A stretch of 64,000 nucleotides of DNA from Dokdonia sinensis (GTDB lineage: Bacteria; Bacteroidota; Bacteroidia; Flavobacteriales; Flavobacteriaceae): assembly GCF_003688895.1 (NCBI RefSeq), contig NZ_REFV01000014.1, positions 1 through 64,000 of the forward strand, written 5' to 3'. Shown piece by piece: positions 8,764-15,775 of this stretch. The stretch's first letter is position 1, and each line of letters begins with the position of its first letter. Under the pieces are notes generated by a model. The model did no database searches. It was given only the letters and a program-made list of their open reading frames with translations, and was not told the origin of the DNA. A program made the position numbers and the translations under genes.

Positions 8764-9795
8764 ATGAAAACAACAAAATTTCTTTTTGCACTCCTACTCA
8801 CCTTTGGCACTATCACAATTTCTTGCGACACAGATGATTCTGACCGAGGACCAGGAATGAGCGACGACGACGGTGGTACCGATGATATGGGCGGTGGAGA
8901 AGAAGACCCGCTTTCCTTATTATTTACAACGCAAACGGAGGAAGACCAGATAGGTCAGTTTGCAAGCAATGCAATGGTCGAGTATGATGGTAGTGTATGG
9001 GTTGTGGGAGGTCACGTGGGTTTTGGTCCACCCTATTTTACAACAACGAGCCAAGTATGGCGTAGTGAGAATGGAGCAAACTGGCTGTCTGTTTCTACAA
9101 ACCAATTTCCAGCACGGACGGGACATACGCTTAATGTGATAGACGGCAAGATGATTATGATAGGCGGCATAAATCTAGATGCTGGAGAAGATTATGGCGA
9201 CATCTGGAGCTCTACAGATGGGTTGACCTGGACGCTTGAAAGTGCTTCTGCAATTTTTGGGAACGTTTATCACCACACGGTTACAGCGTTTAATGGTCGC
9301 TGGTATCTCACCTTTGGGAGCAATGTGTATTCCTCTAATAACGGAATCGACTGGGTTTTTGAGGCTACCACAGGCTTTGCTGCTGCAAATTATCAAAAGA
9401 CGGTGATTCTCAATGACACTCTCTATGTTTTAGGAGGTCATACCTCTAGTACTATTCCCGTAAACGAAGTCTGGAAAACTACGGACGGAACTACTTGGGA
9501 AGAAGTGACGCTCGCGGGAGACATTTTCAACCCCAGAATCAATCATACGCTTACGGCCTACGAGGACAAAGCTTTTTTAATAGGAGGTCGAGCGGGCACC
9601 ACCATTTTTAGAGATATCTACTACAGCGAGGATATGGAAAATTGGACTCAGGTTGAGCTTGAGGAAGATGAAGATGGCACGAGTGATGGGCTTTACGCTC
9701 ACAATGTCCTCAATTACCGAGGGGCGCTCTGGATCTTTGGCGGTTACAACTCCACACAAGCGTCCAGCGAGATTCTCAGTATTACCATAGAATAA
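8764..9795 (+). CDS. Kelch/galactose-oxidase-like beta-propeller lipoprotein
   Basis: A 343-residue protein with a lipoprotein signal (MKTTKFLFALLLTFGTITISC, Cys21) followed by an Asp/Gly-rich spacer (DTDDSDRGPGMSDDDGG). The rest is made of about six repeats of the type 'VWVVGGHVGFG...VWRSENGANW', 'MIMIGGINLD...IWSSTDGLTW', 'LYVLGGHTSS...VWKTTDGTTW', which is the kelch pattern of paired glycines followed by a spaced Trp. It is therefore a surface or periplasmic beta-propeller. No catalytic residues are evident, so binding is more likely than catalysis. It is in a tight operon with the small ORF upstream and is followed 21 bp later by a small secreted protein. Confidence 0.8.
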   Translation: MKTTKFLFALLLTFGTITISCDTDDSDRGPGMSDDDGGTDDMGGGEEDPLSLLFTTQTEEDQIGQFASNAMVEYDGSVWVVGGHVGFGPPYFTTTSQVWRSENGANWLSVSTNQFPARTGHTLNVIDGKMIMIGGINLDAGEDYGDIWSSTDGLTWTLESASAIFGNVYHHTVTAFNGRWYLTFGSNVYSSNNGIDWVFEATTGFAAANYQKTVILNDTLYVLGGHTSSTIPVNEVWKTTDGTTWEEVTLAGDIFNPRINHTLTAYEDKAFLIGGRAGTTIFRDIYYSEDMENWTQVELEEDEDGTSDGLYAHNVLNYRGALWIFGGYNSTQASSEILSITIE

Positions 9796-9816
9796 ATCAT
9801 TAAAACAACTATCAAT

Positions 9817-10212
9817 ATGAAAACGACACACATTATGATTGCGGGTATGATTTTTATTTCCGCTTTCCTGCCGGCCGGACAGGCGGGCGCGAAAGCGCAA
9901 ACCCCCACCACAAATGAGAAAATACAGAAGCAGATAGACTCCACGGGCAACTTTAATATGCTAGATGCCCAGGCCGGAATCTTTGGGAACCTGTTTGGAG
10001 CAAGCGATCTAAATTTTGCTGGGGTGACAGACTACCGTTCGTTGCTCGCTAGGCTAGAAATAGACCCAGAGCAACGGGAAGAAATGCTCACGCAATACCA
10101 CATTCACAGGTTGAGTCAAGATCCTGCAAAGCAAGATTCACTCAAGATTATGGTAACCAAAATGCTAGAAAAAGCGAAGCAAAAAAATCTGGATGATCCC
10201 AACCGAAACTGA
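9817..10212 (+). CDS. Small secreted protein of unknown function
   Basis: A 131-residue protein with an N-terminal signal peptide (MKTTHIMIAGMIFISAFL) and a helical, charged C-terminal part (for example RLEIDPEQREEMLTQYHI). I recognise no domain. The odd point is the end of the signal peptide: AF-LPAGQAG-AKAQ. The DNA there is a dispersed palindrome (which alone would read AFAKA) split by a GC-rich imperfect palindrome that reads LPAGQAG in frame. It lies between the kelch lipoprotein and the OmpA-domain protein and may be co-transcribed with the former. Confidence 0.65.
   Translation: MKTTHIMIAGMIFISAFLPAGQAGAKAQTPTTNEKIQKQIDSTGNFNMLDAQAGIFGNLFGASDLNFAGVTDYRSLLARLEIDPEQREEMLTQYHIHRLSQDPAKQDSLKIMVTKMLEKAKQKNLDDPNRN
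9861..9897. repeat. Dispersed palindrome split by a second GC-rich imperfect palindrome
   Basis: CGCTTTC is followed by about 20 bp of GC-rich, nearly self-complementary DNA (core CCTGCCGGCCGGACAGG) and then CGCGAAAGCG. Removing the middle restores the 16-bp palindrome. The insert length keeps the reading frame of the signal peptide open. Confidence 0.7.
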
Positions 10213-10236
10213 AATTAAAATCGAAAACTGAAAAAG

Positions 10237-10285
10237 ACGTAAGACAGGATGGCTGGCACCATCTGACGTAGGACGTAGGATAAAA
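10237..10285. repeat. GACGTAGGAC element, partial copy
   Basis: Left half only of the element seen complete at 13589 and 14378: GACGTAAGAC, then GGATGGCTGGCACCATC and TGACGTAGGAC. The matching right arm is missing. Confidence 0.6.
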
Positions 10286-10301
10286 AAATAGCACAATCTA
10301 A

Positions 10302-10360
10302 GGTGGTTGAGTGATTTTAAACGAAGCGACAGCGCAGTTTAAAATTGTATCGAAACTACC
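10302..10360. repeat. 59-bp imperfect inverted repeat (long hairpin)
   Basis: GGTGGTT at 10302-10308 pairs with AACTACC at 10354-10360 (one wobble), and ATTTTAAAC (10314-10322) pairs perfectly with GTTTAAAAT (10337-10345). The loop reads GAAGCGACAGCGCA. It lies 33 bp before the ATG of the OmpA-family gene. Confidence 0.65.
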
Positions 10361-10392
10361 GAAACCAAAAACACACATTAAATAAACTCATT

Positions 10393-11682
10393 ATGAAAAC
10401 ACAAAAATTAATCTTGTTGCTATTGCTCATCTTCAGCTTTTCGGGAGTGCAGGCACAATTACTTAAAAAACTAGGGAAAGCAGCCGAAAAGGCAGCCAAA
10501 CGAACAGTGGAACGTCGCGTCGAAAAGGAAACCGAAAAGAAAACAGATGCCGGTCTGGACAGCATTTTTGACCGAAAGAAAGACCGTAAAAAGAAGAAAA
10601 GAGATAAAAGAAAAAAGAGCAATGACAAGGATAACGGTAGTCCCATTATAGGCAATGCACCACAACCCGACACTCCAACATATGAAGTAGCACGTGCATC
10701 AGACTTTACACCTGGAAATGTTGTGATTTTCGAAAACTCCTTCGTCACCGAAAATCAAGGAGATTTTCCAGCCCGATGGGATACGAATGGGAGTGGTGAA
10801 ATCGCACTGGTTAACGGAGAAAAATGGCTTCGTCTAGGCGGAAATTCTAAATATCTCCCGATGCTAGATCAGCGTCTTCCAGAAAATTACACCATCGAGT
10901 TTGACTTACTAACACAAGGACTAGATGGGAAGACGAGTTCTCAGGCAATGTTCACGTTACTGCTAGAAGACAACACTGGTTTTCAAAAATCTAAAGACTG
11001 GTGTATGGTTGAACTTTCACCCTGTCAGTTCATAGAATCTCAAGGTGTTGTAGAGAAGGTAGAAAATGGAAAGCGCATCATACGCAATAAGATTGGAAAG
11101 GACTATAGAGAGGCCATTAACGGCAAATCTCACATCGCAATTGCTGTGAACAAAACACGTATTCGGGTGTGGATGAATGAAAATAAATTGGTCGATGTCC
11201 CCAGACTTGTCCCATCGGCGGCAAATGTATTTAAAATGCATACCCGCAGTCTACGCGATGCCGCTGGGATGGACGAACTCTATATCGCAAACTTTAAAAT
11301 GGCAAAAACAGGAGAAGACAACCGTAGTAAGCTTATTACCGAAGGCCGTTTATCCACAAACGCAATCCTTTTTGAATCTGGAAGTGATGTTTTAAAGGAC
11401 AGCTCTTTTGGCGTGATACGGGATCTGGTCAAGGTGCTGGAGGAAAATCCTGATGTCAACATCAAGATTATAGGTCACACTGATGCAGATGGGCCTGAGG
11501 ATGGAAATGTTACGCTTTCGCGAAAGCGGGCAAACGCAGTAAAAAAGTCGATGACCCTTCAATATGGTATAGCCACCACCCGCATCACTACCGACGGGAT
11601 GGGCGAAAGCCAGCCAGTAGCCCCAAATGATACTGAGTCTGGAAAAGCCCAAAACCGTCGCGTAGAATTTGTGAAGCTGTGA
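10393..11682 (+). CDS. OmpA-family outer-membrane protein
   Basis: I start at the ATG at 10393 (429 residues), where a signal peptide begins (MKTQKLILLLLLIFSFSGVQAQ); 16 extra upstream codons give no signal. After cleavage comes a very basic Lys/Arg-rich segment (about 30-80; DRKKDRKKKKRDKRKK), a beta-rich middle domain of unknown type, and a C-terminal OmpA domain (about 320-429) with NAILFESGSDVL, IIGHTDADG and QNRRVEFVKL, which binds peptidoglycan. The conserved LSxxRA of OmpA domains is here encoded by a perfect dispersed palindrome (TLSRKRA) with no length change. Confidence 0.85.
   Translation: MKTQKLILLLLLIFSFSGVQAQLLKKLGKAAEKAAKRTVERRVEKETEKKTDAGLDSIFDRKKDRKKKKRDKRKKSNDKDNGSPIIGNAPQPDTPTYEVARASDFTPGNVVIFENSFVTENQGDFPARWDTNGSGEIALVNGEKWLRLGGNSKYLPMLDQRLPENYTIEFDLLTQGLDGKTSSQAMFTLLLEDNTGFQKSKDWCMVELSPCQFIESQGVVEKVENGKRIIRNKIGKDYREAINGKSHIAIAVNKTRIRVWMNENKLVDVPRLVPSAANVFKMHTRSLRDAAGMDELYIANFKMAKTGEDNRSKLITEGRLSTNAILFESGSDVLKDSSFGVIRDLVKVLEENPDVNIKIIGHTDADGPEDGNVTLSRKRANAVKKSMTLQYGIATTRITTDGMGESQPVAPNDTESGKAQNRRVEFVKL
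11513..11528. repeat. Dispersed 16-bp palindrome, in-gene copy (TLSRKR frame)
   Basis: Perfect CGCTTTCGCGAAAGCG within the OmpA domain, exactly at its conserved LSxxRA helix. Confidence 0.95.
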
Positions 11683-11686
11683 TGAA

Positions 11687-11735
11687 GATGGAAGATGGAA
11701 GATGGAAGATGGAAGATGGAAGATGGAAGATGGAA
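11687..11735 (+). repeat. 7-bp minisatellite, GATGGAA x 7
   Basis: Seven perfect consecutive GATGGAA units starting 5 bp after the OmpA-family stop codon, plus a partial unit at each edge. Length variation here would not touch coding sequence. Confidence 0.9.
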
Positions 11736-11821
11736 GATGTGTAAGAATTAAAAATAAACTGAGGTGGATGAGAATTCCGCCTTTGCAGAAATGACAATTG
11801 AATATTTAAAACTCAAAAATT

Positions 11822-12886
11822 ATGAAAACACTATTTAAAATTACAGGAATGTTCATCGTATTACTCACACTGGGTTGCGGGGGCAATGATGATGATGGTG
11901 GTACTACTCCGATGATGGAGGACGCATCTATAGTAGGTGACTGGCAACGAAATTCTGGAACAATCTTAGGTCTAGAACTCGATTATCTTTTAGTTAATGA
12001 AGACAATACGATTAATATTCTTAATGAAGATGCTTTAGGTTTCAGGGATAATACTTCTGGAAATTATACGGCTACGGATGAGCAGGTAACTGTTGATTTT
12101 AGCTTTTTCGGGACTAATCTAGTTAACTACTCGGTAACAGAAACTACCCTTGAGCTCAGAGAAAGTAACGGTAACCTGAGCACTTATACGAGAGTAAGTG
12201 ATGCGCCTAATGTTGACTCGTGGATAACAAGAATCACAGTACTATCTCAAGGAGATGCTCCTTGGGATGAAGATGCAGATATTGCGTTTAATGGCAGTCA
12301 CATCTTACTGGGCAACGGCTATGAGGCAGAAAGCATAGGCCTAGTAAATACGGAAACATTTGCTCTTGATGGAACTATCACTACAACGGAGTCTGCATTT
12401 GCCGTAGAGGTCGAAAAATTTGACGTGCCGGATAAGTATATTTTTCAATCTAATAACGGTTTTAGTGGATTCACAGCTTTTACAGAAGACACGAATACAG
12501 AGATATTTACATCTCTAGAAATGGGTGCCTGGATAAAAGGGCTTGCTTCAATAAATAGCACACATATTTGGGCTTCTAGCGGGAATGAAGACACGCTCTA
12601 CCTACTAAGTTATAACAGCTCCGGGACAACACAGGTGATTGAGCAAACTATCGAACTGGACCGTGATGTGCAGGGATTGGATTATCAAAGCGGTTTTCTA
12701 TATGTATGCTCAAATGGAAATATCTATAAATGTGATGCGAGCGACTCTTTTCAAGTCGTCGAGACTATCACGCTAGAAGGTTACAGCGTTAACGGAATCG
12801 CGTTTGACGGTACAAATTTCTGGGTTAATGCACGGTCGAGAACGGGCGGTCCTAGACAAATCATACAAACAAGTCTCACTTTATAA
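11822..12886 (+). CDS. Lipoprotein, lipocalin-like N-terminal domain plus propeller-like repeats
   Basis: A 354-residue lipoprotein: MKTLFKITGMFIVLLTLGC, Cys19, then an acidic/Gly tail (GGNDDDGGTTP). Residues about 35-125 (IVGDWQRNSG ... YTRV) look like the lipocalin-like domain common in Bacteroidota lipoproteins, with the opening GxW. The C-terminal two thirds has repeating beta motifs with 'INSTHIWASSGNEDTLYLLSYN' (quoted in part) and 'GIAFDGTNFWVNA', suggesting a beta-propeller. No enzyme motif is seen. It is 10 bp upstream of the TapB-like gene on the same strand, so probably co-transcribed. Function unknown. Confidence 0.7.
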   Translation: MKTLFKITGMFIVLLTLGCGGNDDDGGTTPMMEDASIVGDWQRNSGTILGLELDYLLVNEDNTINILNEDALGFRDNTSGNYTATDEQVTVDFSFFGTNLVNYSVTETTLELRESNGNLSTYTRVSDAPNVDSWITRITVLSQGDAPWDEDADIAFNGSHILLGNGYEAESIGLVNTETFALDGTITTTESAFAVEVEKFDVPDKYIFQSNNGFSGFTAFTEDTNTEIFTSLEMGAWIKGLASINSTHIWASSGNEDTLYLLSYNSSGTTQVIEQTIELDRDVQGLDYQSGFLYVCSNGNIYKCDASDSFQVVETITLEGYSVNGIAFDGTNFWVNARSRTGGPRQIIQTSLTL

Positions 12887-12896
12887 TCTAAAACCA

Positions 12897-13562
12897 ATGA
12901 AAACATTTTTAATCGCAATTGCGATATCGGCTATGATGCCGGTAGTCGCCCAGAACTCCTGTTCCCAGTTTTATCCTACTGAAGAAGGAAAAACTCACAT
13001 CATCCACCAGCTAGACAAGCGAGAACGGCTATCTACCATTGTGGAATATACCGTGACAGAAGCTAATAACAATGAGCTCACCATCGCAATGAAACTCAAG
13101 GACAAAAGAGAAAAGCTGATAACCGAGTCTTCATTCAAGGCACTATGCGACGGCGGAACGACACGTCTAGATCCAGAATCTATTATGAGTGCACAGATAC
13201 AGCAATATGACGGAATGGAATACAGCATTACTGGAGATGATATATTCTTTCCCAATACGATGAGCGTGGGGGAAACACTTCCAGATGCTTCTGTTACTAT
13301 GAAGGTAGATGCAGGAATGATGAACATTACCTCAACGGTAGCAATGACAGATAGGAAGGTAGCGCGCAAAGAAAGTGTTACCACTCCCGCTGGCACCTTT
13401 GACTGTTATGTCATTACATACACAAACACCCTCAGAATGGGAATGTCCAGAACTATGCACACCACGCAGTGGATTGCTCAAGGCGTAGGAATGGTAAAGG
13501 AGGAAACCCGAAAAAGCAATGGAAACCTCATAACAAAAAGTGTTTTACAAGCCATTAATTGA
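12897..13562 (+). CDS. TapB/DUF3108-like secreted protein, copy 1
   Basis: I start at the ATG at 12897 (221 residues), which gives a signal peptide (MKTFLIAIAISAMMPVVAQ); upstream in-frame codons overlap the previous gene and give no signal. The mature part has CSQFYPTEEGKT near the N-terminus and the signature TTPAGTFDCYVITYT followed by QWIAQGVGMVKEE. This resembles the TapB/DUF3108-type fold of secreted Bacteroidota proteins (family name from memory). A paralog with the same signature lies at 15776. Role unknown. Confidence 0.75.
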   Translation: MKTFLIAIAISAMMPVVAQNSCSQFYPTEEGKTHIIHQLDKRERLSTIVEYTVTEANNNELTIAMKLKDKREKLITESSFKALCDGGTTRLDPESIMSAQIQQYDGMEYSITGDDIFFPNTMSVGETLPDASVTMKVDAGMMNITSTVAMTDRKVARKESVTTPAGTFDCYVITYTNTLRMGMSRTMHTTQWIAQGVGMVKEETRKSNGNLITKSVLQAIN

Positions 13563-13588
13563 GGTTGAAATCGAAATCAAATAAGGAC

Positions 13589-13695
13589 GTAGGACTTGAT
13601 GGCTGGCGCCATCTGACGTAGGACAAAATCTTGAACCATATTTTTTTAGTCCTATGTCATACGTCAGGCAAGCGAAGCGCGCCCAGTCCTACGTC
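13589..13695. repeat. GACGTAGGAC REP/MITE-like element, complete copy 1
   Basis: Begins GACGTAGGACTTGATGGC and ends with CCCAGTCCTACGTC, so the ends are inverted repeats (GACGTAGGACT). Inside is a small hairpin GATGGC-TGGC-GCCATC, then TGACGTAGGAC, a T-rich centre and the segment CAGGCAAGCGAAGCGCGCCC. It lies between TapB-like copy 1 and the beta-barrel gene. No coding capacity. Confidence 0.75.
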
Positions 13696-13739
13696 AAAAA
13701 AAAATAAAAACAATGAATCAAAAACAAAAACTAAAAATT

Positions 13740-14339
13740 ATGAAAACACTACTCATTACAACAATCGCAATCTGTTTAGGATGGAGCGCATTTGCACAAG
13801 AGGATTTTAACGCTACGGCACAAGGAAATTATTTAGTTAACGGCTCGCTGTTCATAAACAGCACCACCAGCAAGACAAAACTCGACGGTGAGGCTCGGGA
13901 TGACTCAAAGACATTTGAGGTTCGCGCTTCTCCCAGAGCGGGATATTTTGTTATCGATAATCTAGCGGTGGGGTTAGATTTATTTGTGCAAAGTAGTAAG
14001 ACCACTTTTGAAGGAGCAGACACTGAAGTTAAGAAAAATGGCTTCTCTGTTGGGCCCTTTGGTCGCTACTATTTTGGCAATGGTTTCTTTGCCGAGGGAA
14101 CAGTAGGTATAGGAAGCTCAACAACATCCAGCGCATTTCTTCCTGAAGATATCAAGTCCTCCATTTTTGGATGGAGAGTTGGAGGTGGATATGCGCTTTT
14201 CCTAGGAGAACACATCGCTTTGGAACCTACCATTTTCTATTCCCGAGAATCTCAAAAAGCAAAAGACGCACCAGACAATGCTCCAAAGAATATTGTGAGC
14301 TCCATCTTCTTAGGTGTTGGGTTTACGGCCTATTTGTAA
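13740..14339 (+). CDS. Outer-membrane beta-barrel protein (OmpX/OmpW-like)
   Basis: 199 residues from the ATG at 13740, chosen because it begins the signal peptide MKTLLITTIAICLGWSAFAQ. The mature protein has alternating aromatic/polar strands, Gly-rich turns (SVGPFGRYYFGNGFFAEG, VGGGYALFLG) and ends with FLGVGFTAYL, all typical of a small 8-strand barrel of the OMP_b-brl type. It is flanked on both sides by GACGTAGGAC elements, and a perfect dispersed palindrome starts 3 bp after its stop codon. Function unknown. Confidence 0.75.
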   Translation: MKTLLITTIAICLGWSAFAQEDFNATAQGNYLVNGSLFINSTTSKTKLDGEARDDSKTFEVRASPRAGYFVIDNLAVGLDLFVQSSKTTFEGADTEVKKNGFSVGPFGRYYFGNGFFAEGTVGIGSSTTSSAFLPEDIKSSIFGWRVGGGYALFLGEHIALEPTIFYSRESQKAKDAPDNAPKNIVSSIFLGVGFTAYL

Positions 14340-14342
14340 GTA

Positions 14343-14358
14343 CGCTTTCGCGAAAGCG
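14343..14358. repeat. Dispersed 16-bp palindrome, intergenic copy
   Basis: Perfect copy starting 3 bp after the beta-barrel gene's stop codon and just before the third GACGTAGGAC element. Could double as a weak terminator. Confidence 0.95.
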
Positions 14359-14377
14359 GAAATCGAAACCGAAAAAG

Positions 14378-14485
14378 ACGTACAACTTGATGGCTGGCGC
14401 CATCTGACGTAGGACAGCGCTTGAACCGCAATTTTTAGTGCTACGCCTTACGTCAGGCAAGCGAAGCGCGCCCAGTCCTAGATCA
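14378..14485. repeat. GACGTAGGAC REP/MITE-like element, complete copy 2
   Basis: Same layout as the copy at 13589: GACGTACAACTTGATGGC, the GATGGC/GCCATC hairpin, TGACGTAGGAC, TTGAACC, a T-rich centre, ACGTCAGGCAAGCGAAGCGC and a closing CCCAGTCCTAGATC. It lies between the beta-barrel gene and the next lipoprotein gene. Confidence 0.75.
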
Positions 14486-14512
14486 AAAAATAAAATACTA
14501 AAACTCAATATT

Positions 14513-15022
14513 ATGAAAACAATTAAAATTTTATCCGCATTGCTTTTTGCAATTACTTTAATATCCTGCGACACAGATGATGATGGCGGTGGATCACCAC
14601 CAGAAATTGACCTTGAGGCAACTGAAATTACTTTTTCCATTGCAAACCGTGACAATTTTGTGGCAGATGCTACGATTACCGGCACCGTGACAAATATAAA
14701 AGATGATTTTAAGTCTGGAGAAAACCAGCAAAGTGTGCTTTTATATGAACGCTCGCTAGGAACTCCATCTGGAAACCCCGGAAATCTTGTGGCTCAACAA
14801 AATTTTAGAAACCTAGATGCCGGAGCGACCATTACCGTAAGCTACACCCGTCGCTGGAATGCTTCCTCACCCGCCGAAGGTGAATTTCCACCAGATTATA
14901 TTCTCGTCCTAAGTTATGATCCAGATTTATTCATAGATGGAAATGAAGATAATGATGATACAAATACTGATAACAATCGCGTAGAGCGGAGCGGACAAGG
15001 CATTAATATGCTCTTTAATTAG
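14513..15022 (+). CDS. Lipoprotein with CARDB-like fold
   Basis: 169 residues from the ATG at 14513, where the lipoprotein signal begins (MKTIKILSALLFAITLISC, Cys19); the upstream in-frame extension runs through the GACGTAGGAC element and is not expected to be translated. After the acidic spacer DTDDDGGG there is one beta-sandwich-like domain (ATEITFSIANRDNFVADATI ... LDAGATITVSYTRRW) with the look of a CARDB/adhesion-type module. It ends with an Asp/Asn-rich segment that may bind calcium. 42 bp upstream of the next lipoprotein gene. Confidence 0.65.
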   Translation: MKTIKILSALLFAITLISCDTDDDGGGSPPEIDLEATEITFSIANRDNFVADATITGTVTNIKDDFKSGENQQSVLLYERSLGTPSGNPGNLVAQQNFRNLDAGATITVSYTRRWNASSPAEGEFPPDYILVLSYDPDLFIDGNEDNDDTNTDNNRVERSGQGINMLFN

Positions 15023-15064
15023 ATAAATAAAATTCAAACAGAAACACTTAAAATCAAAACTATT

Positions 15065-15646
15065 ATGAAAACAATAAAAATAATGAAGTACATAGCACTT
15101 ATGATGATTGCAGTTTTAGCTCTCTCTTGTAGTGCAGAAGATGGAATGGATGGTGCAGATGGAGTGGACGGTATAAATGGTACCCAAGGAGTTCCAGGTG
15201 AGGACGGAAATGCAAATGTTATAGGACGCACCATTGACCCTTTTCCCGGTTGGGTAGCTGGAAGCTATTTAGGACAGGACGCAAATACGGTGCAAATAGA
15301 CGAGCCTTTACTAGATGTAGCCACCACGGAGAATGCACTCGTTTTGGTTTATTTTCAACTCTTTGGCGAAAATATATGGTACCCTATGACCTATTCTTAT
15401 GTTTATAGTGCTGGAGGTGGAGAGGTGATCACATTTACTTATGAACCCAATCTCATAAGTATATTCGCCTTTAACGACAGTGGGATGCTAAACGCGGTTA
15501 TCTCAAAAGCAAGATATTTTATTATCCCCGCAAATGATTCTGGAAGAAGTGCGCAGGGAGAAGATGGGATTAGATTGCTTTTAGAGCAAGATGGTGTGGA
15601 TATTTCAAGTTATGAAGAAGTAGCCACCTATTTAGATATGCAATAA
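15065..15646 (+). CDS. Lipoprotein with a short collagen-like Gly-X-Y stretch
   Basis: 193 residues; MKYIALMMIAVLALSC (from the second Met at residue 7) is a typical lipoprotein signal, so the true start may be 15065 or 15083. Right after the cysteine there are about seven Gly-X-Y triplets (GMDGADGVDGINGTQGVPG), a common spacer in flavobacterial surface lipoproteins, followed by a beta-rich globular domain of about 140 residues without recognised motifs. A strong terminator hairpin follows at 15674. Confidence 0.7.
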   Translation: MKTIKIMKYIALMMIAVLALSCSAEDGMDGADGVDGINGTQGVPGEDGNANVIGRTIDPFPGWVAGSYLGQDANTVQIDEPLLDVATTENALVLVYFQLFGENIWYPMTYSYVYSAGGGEVITFTYEPNLISIFAFNDSGMLNAVISKARYFIIPANDSGRSAQGEDGIRLLLEQDGVDISSYEEVATYLDMQ

Positions 15647-15673
15647 CTGAAAATAAATACTTTAAAGAGAATT

Positions 15674-15700
15674 AAGACGGCTATCCATCATAGCCGTCTT
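15674..15700 (+). terminator. Strong stem-loop terminator
   Basis: AAGACGGCTA (15674-15683) and TAGCCGTCTT (15691-15700) form a perfect 10-bp stem with a 7-nt loop, 28 bp after the lipoprotein stop codon. It closes the preceding transcription unit. Confidence 0.85.
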
Positions 15701-15775
15701 TACCAGTTTAGGGCAAACACCCCTTGACATTCTGATAGTTAGATTGGATTTTTGTATTTTCAAAATCAAACCATT

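Noticed and set aside
11687-11735. CRISPR-like tandem repeat
   Set aside because: The unit is 7 bp and directly abutting, with no spacers; this is a minisatellite.
11588-11797. Minus-strand frame with repeated LPSSIFH
   Set aside because: It is the translation of the GATGGAA minisatellite, not a gene.
14171-14407. Plus-strand frame overlapping the beta-barrel gene and the palindrome after it
   Set aside because: Alternative frame of the barrel gene; its STLSRKRKSKPKK tail is the translated palindrome.
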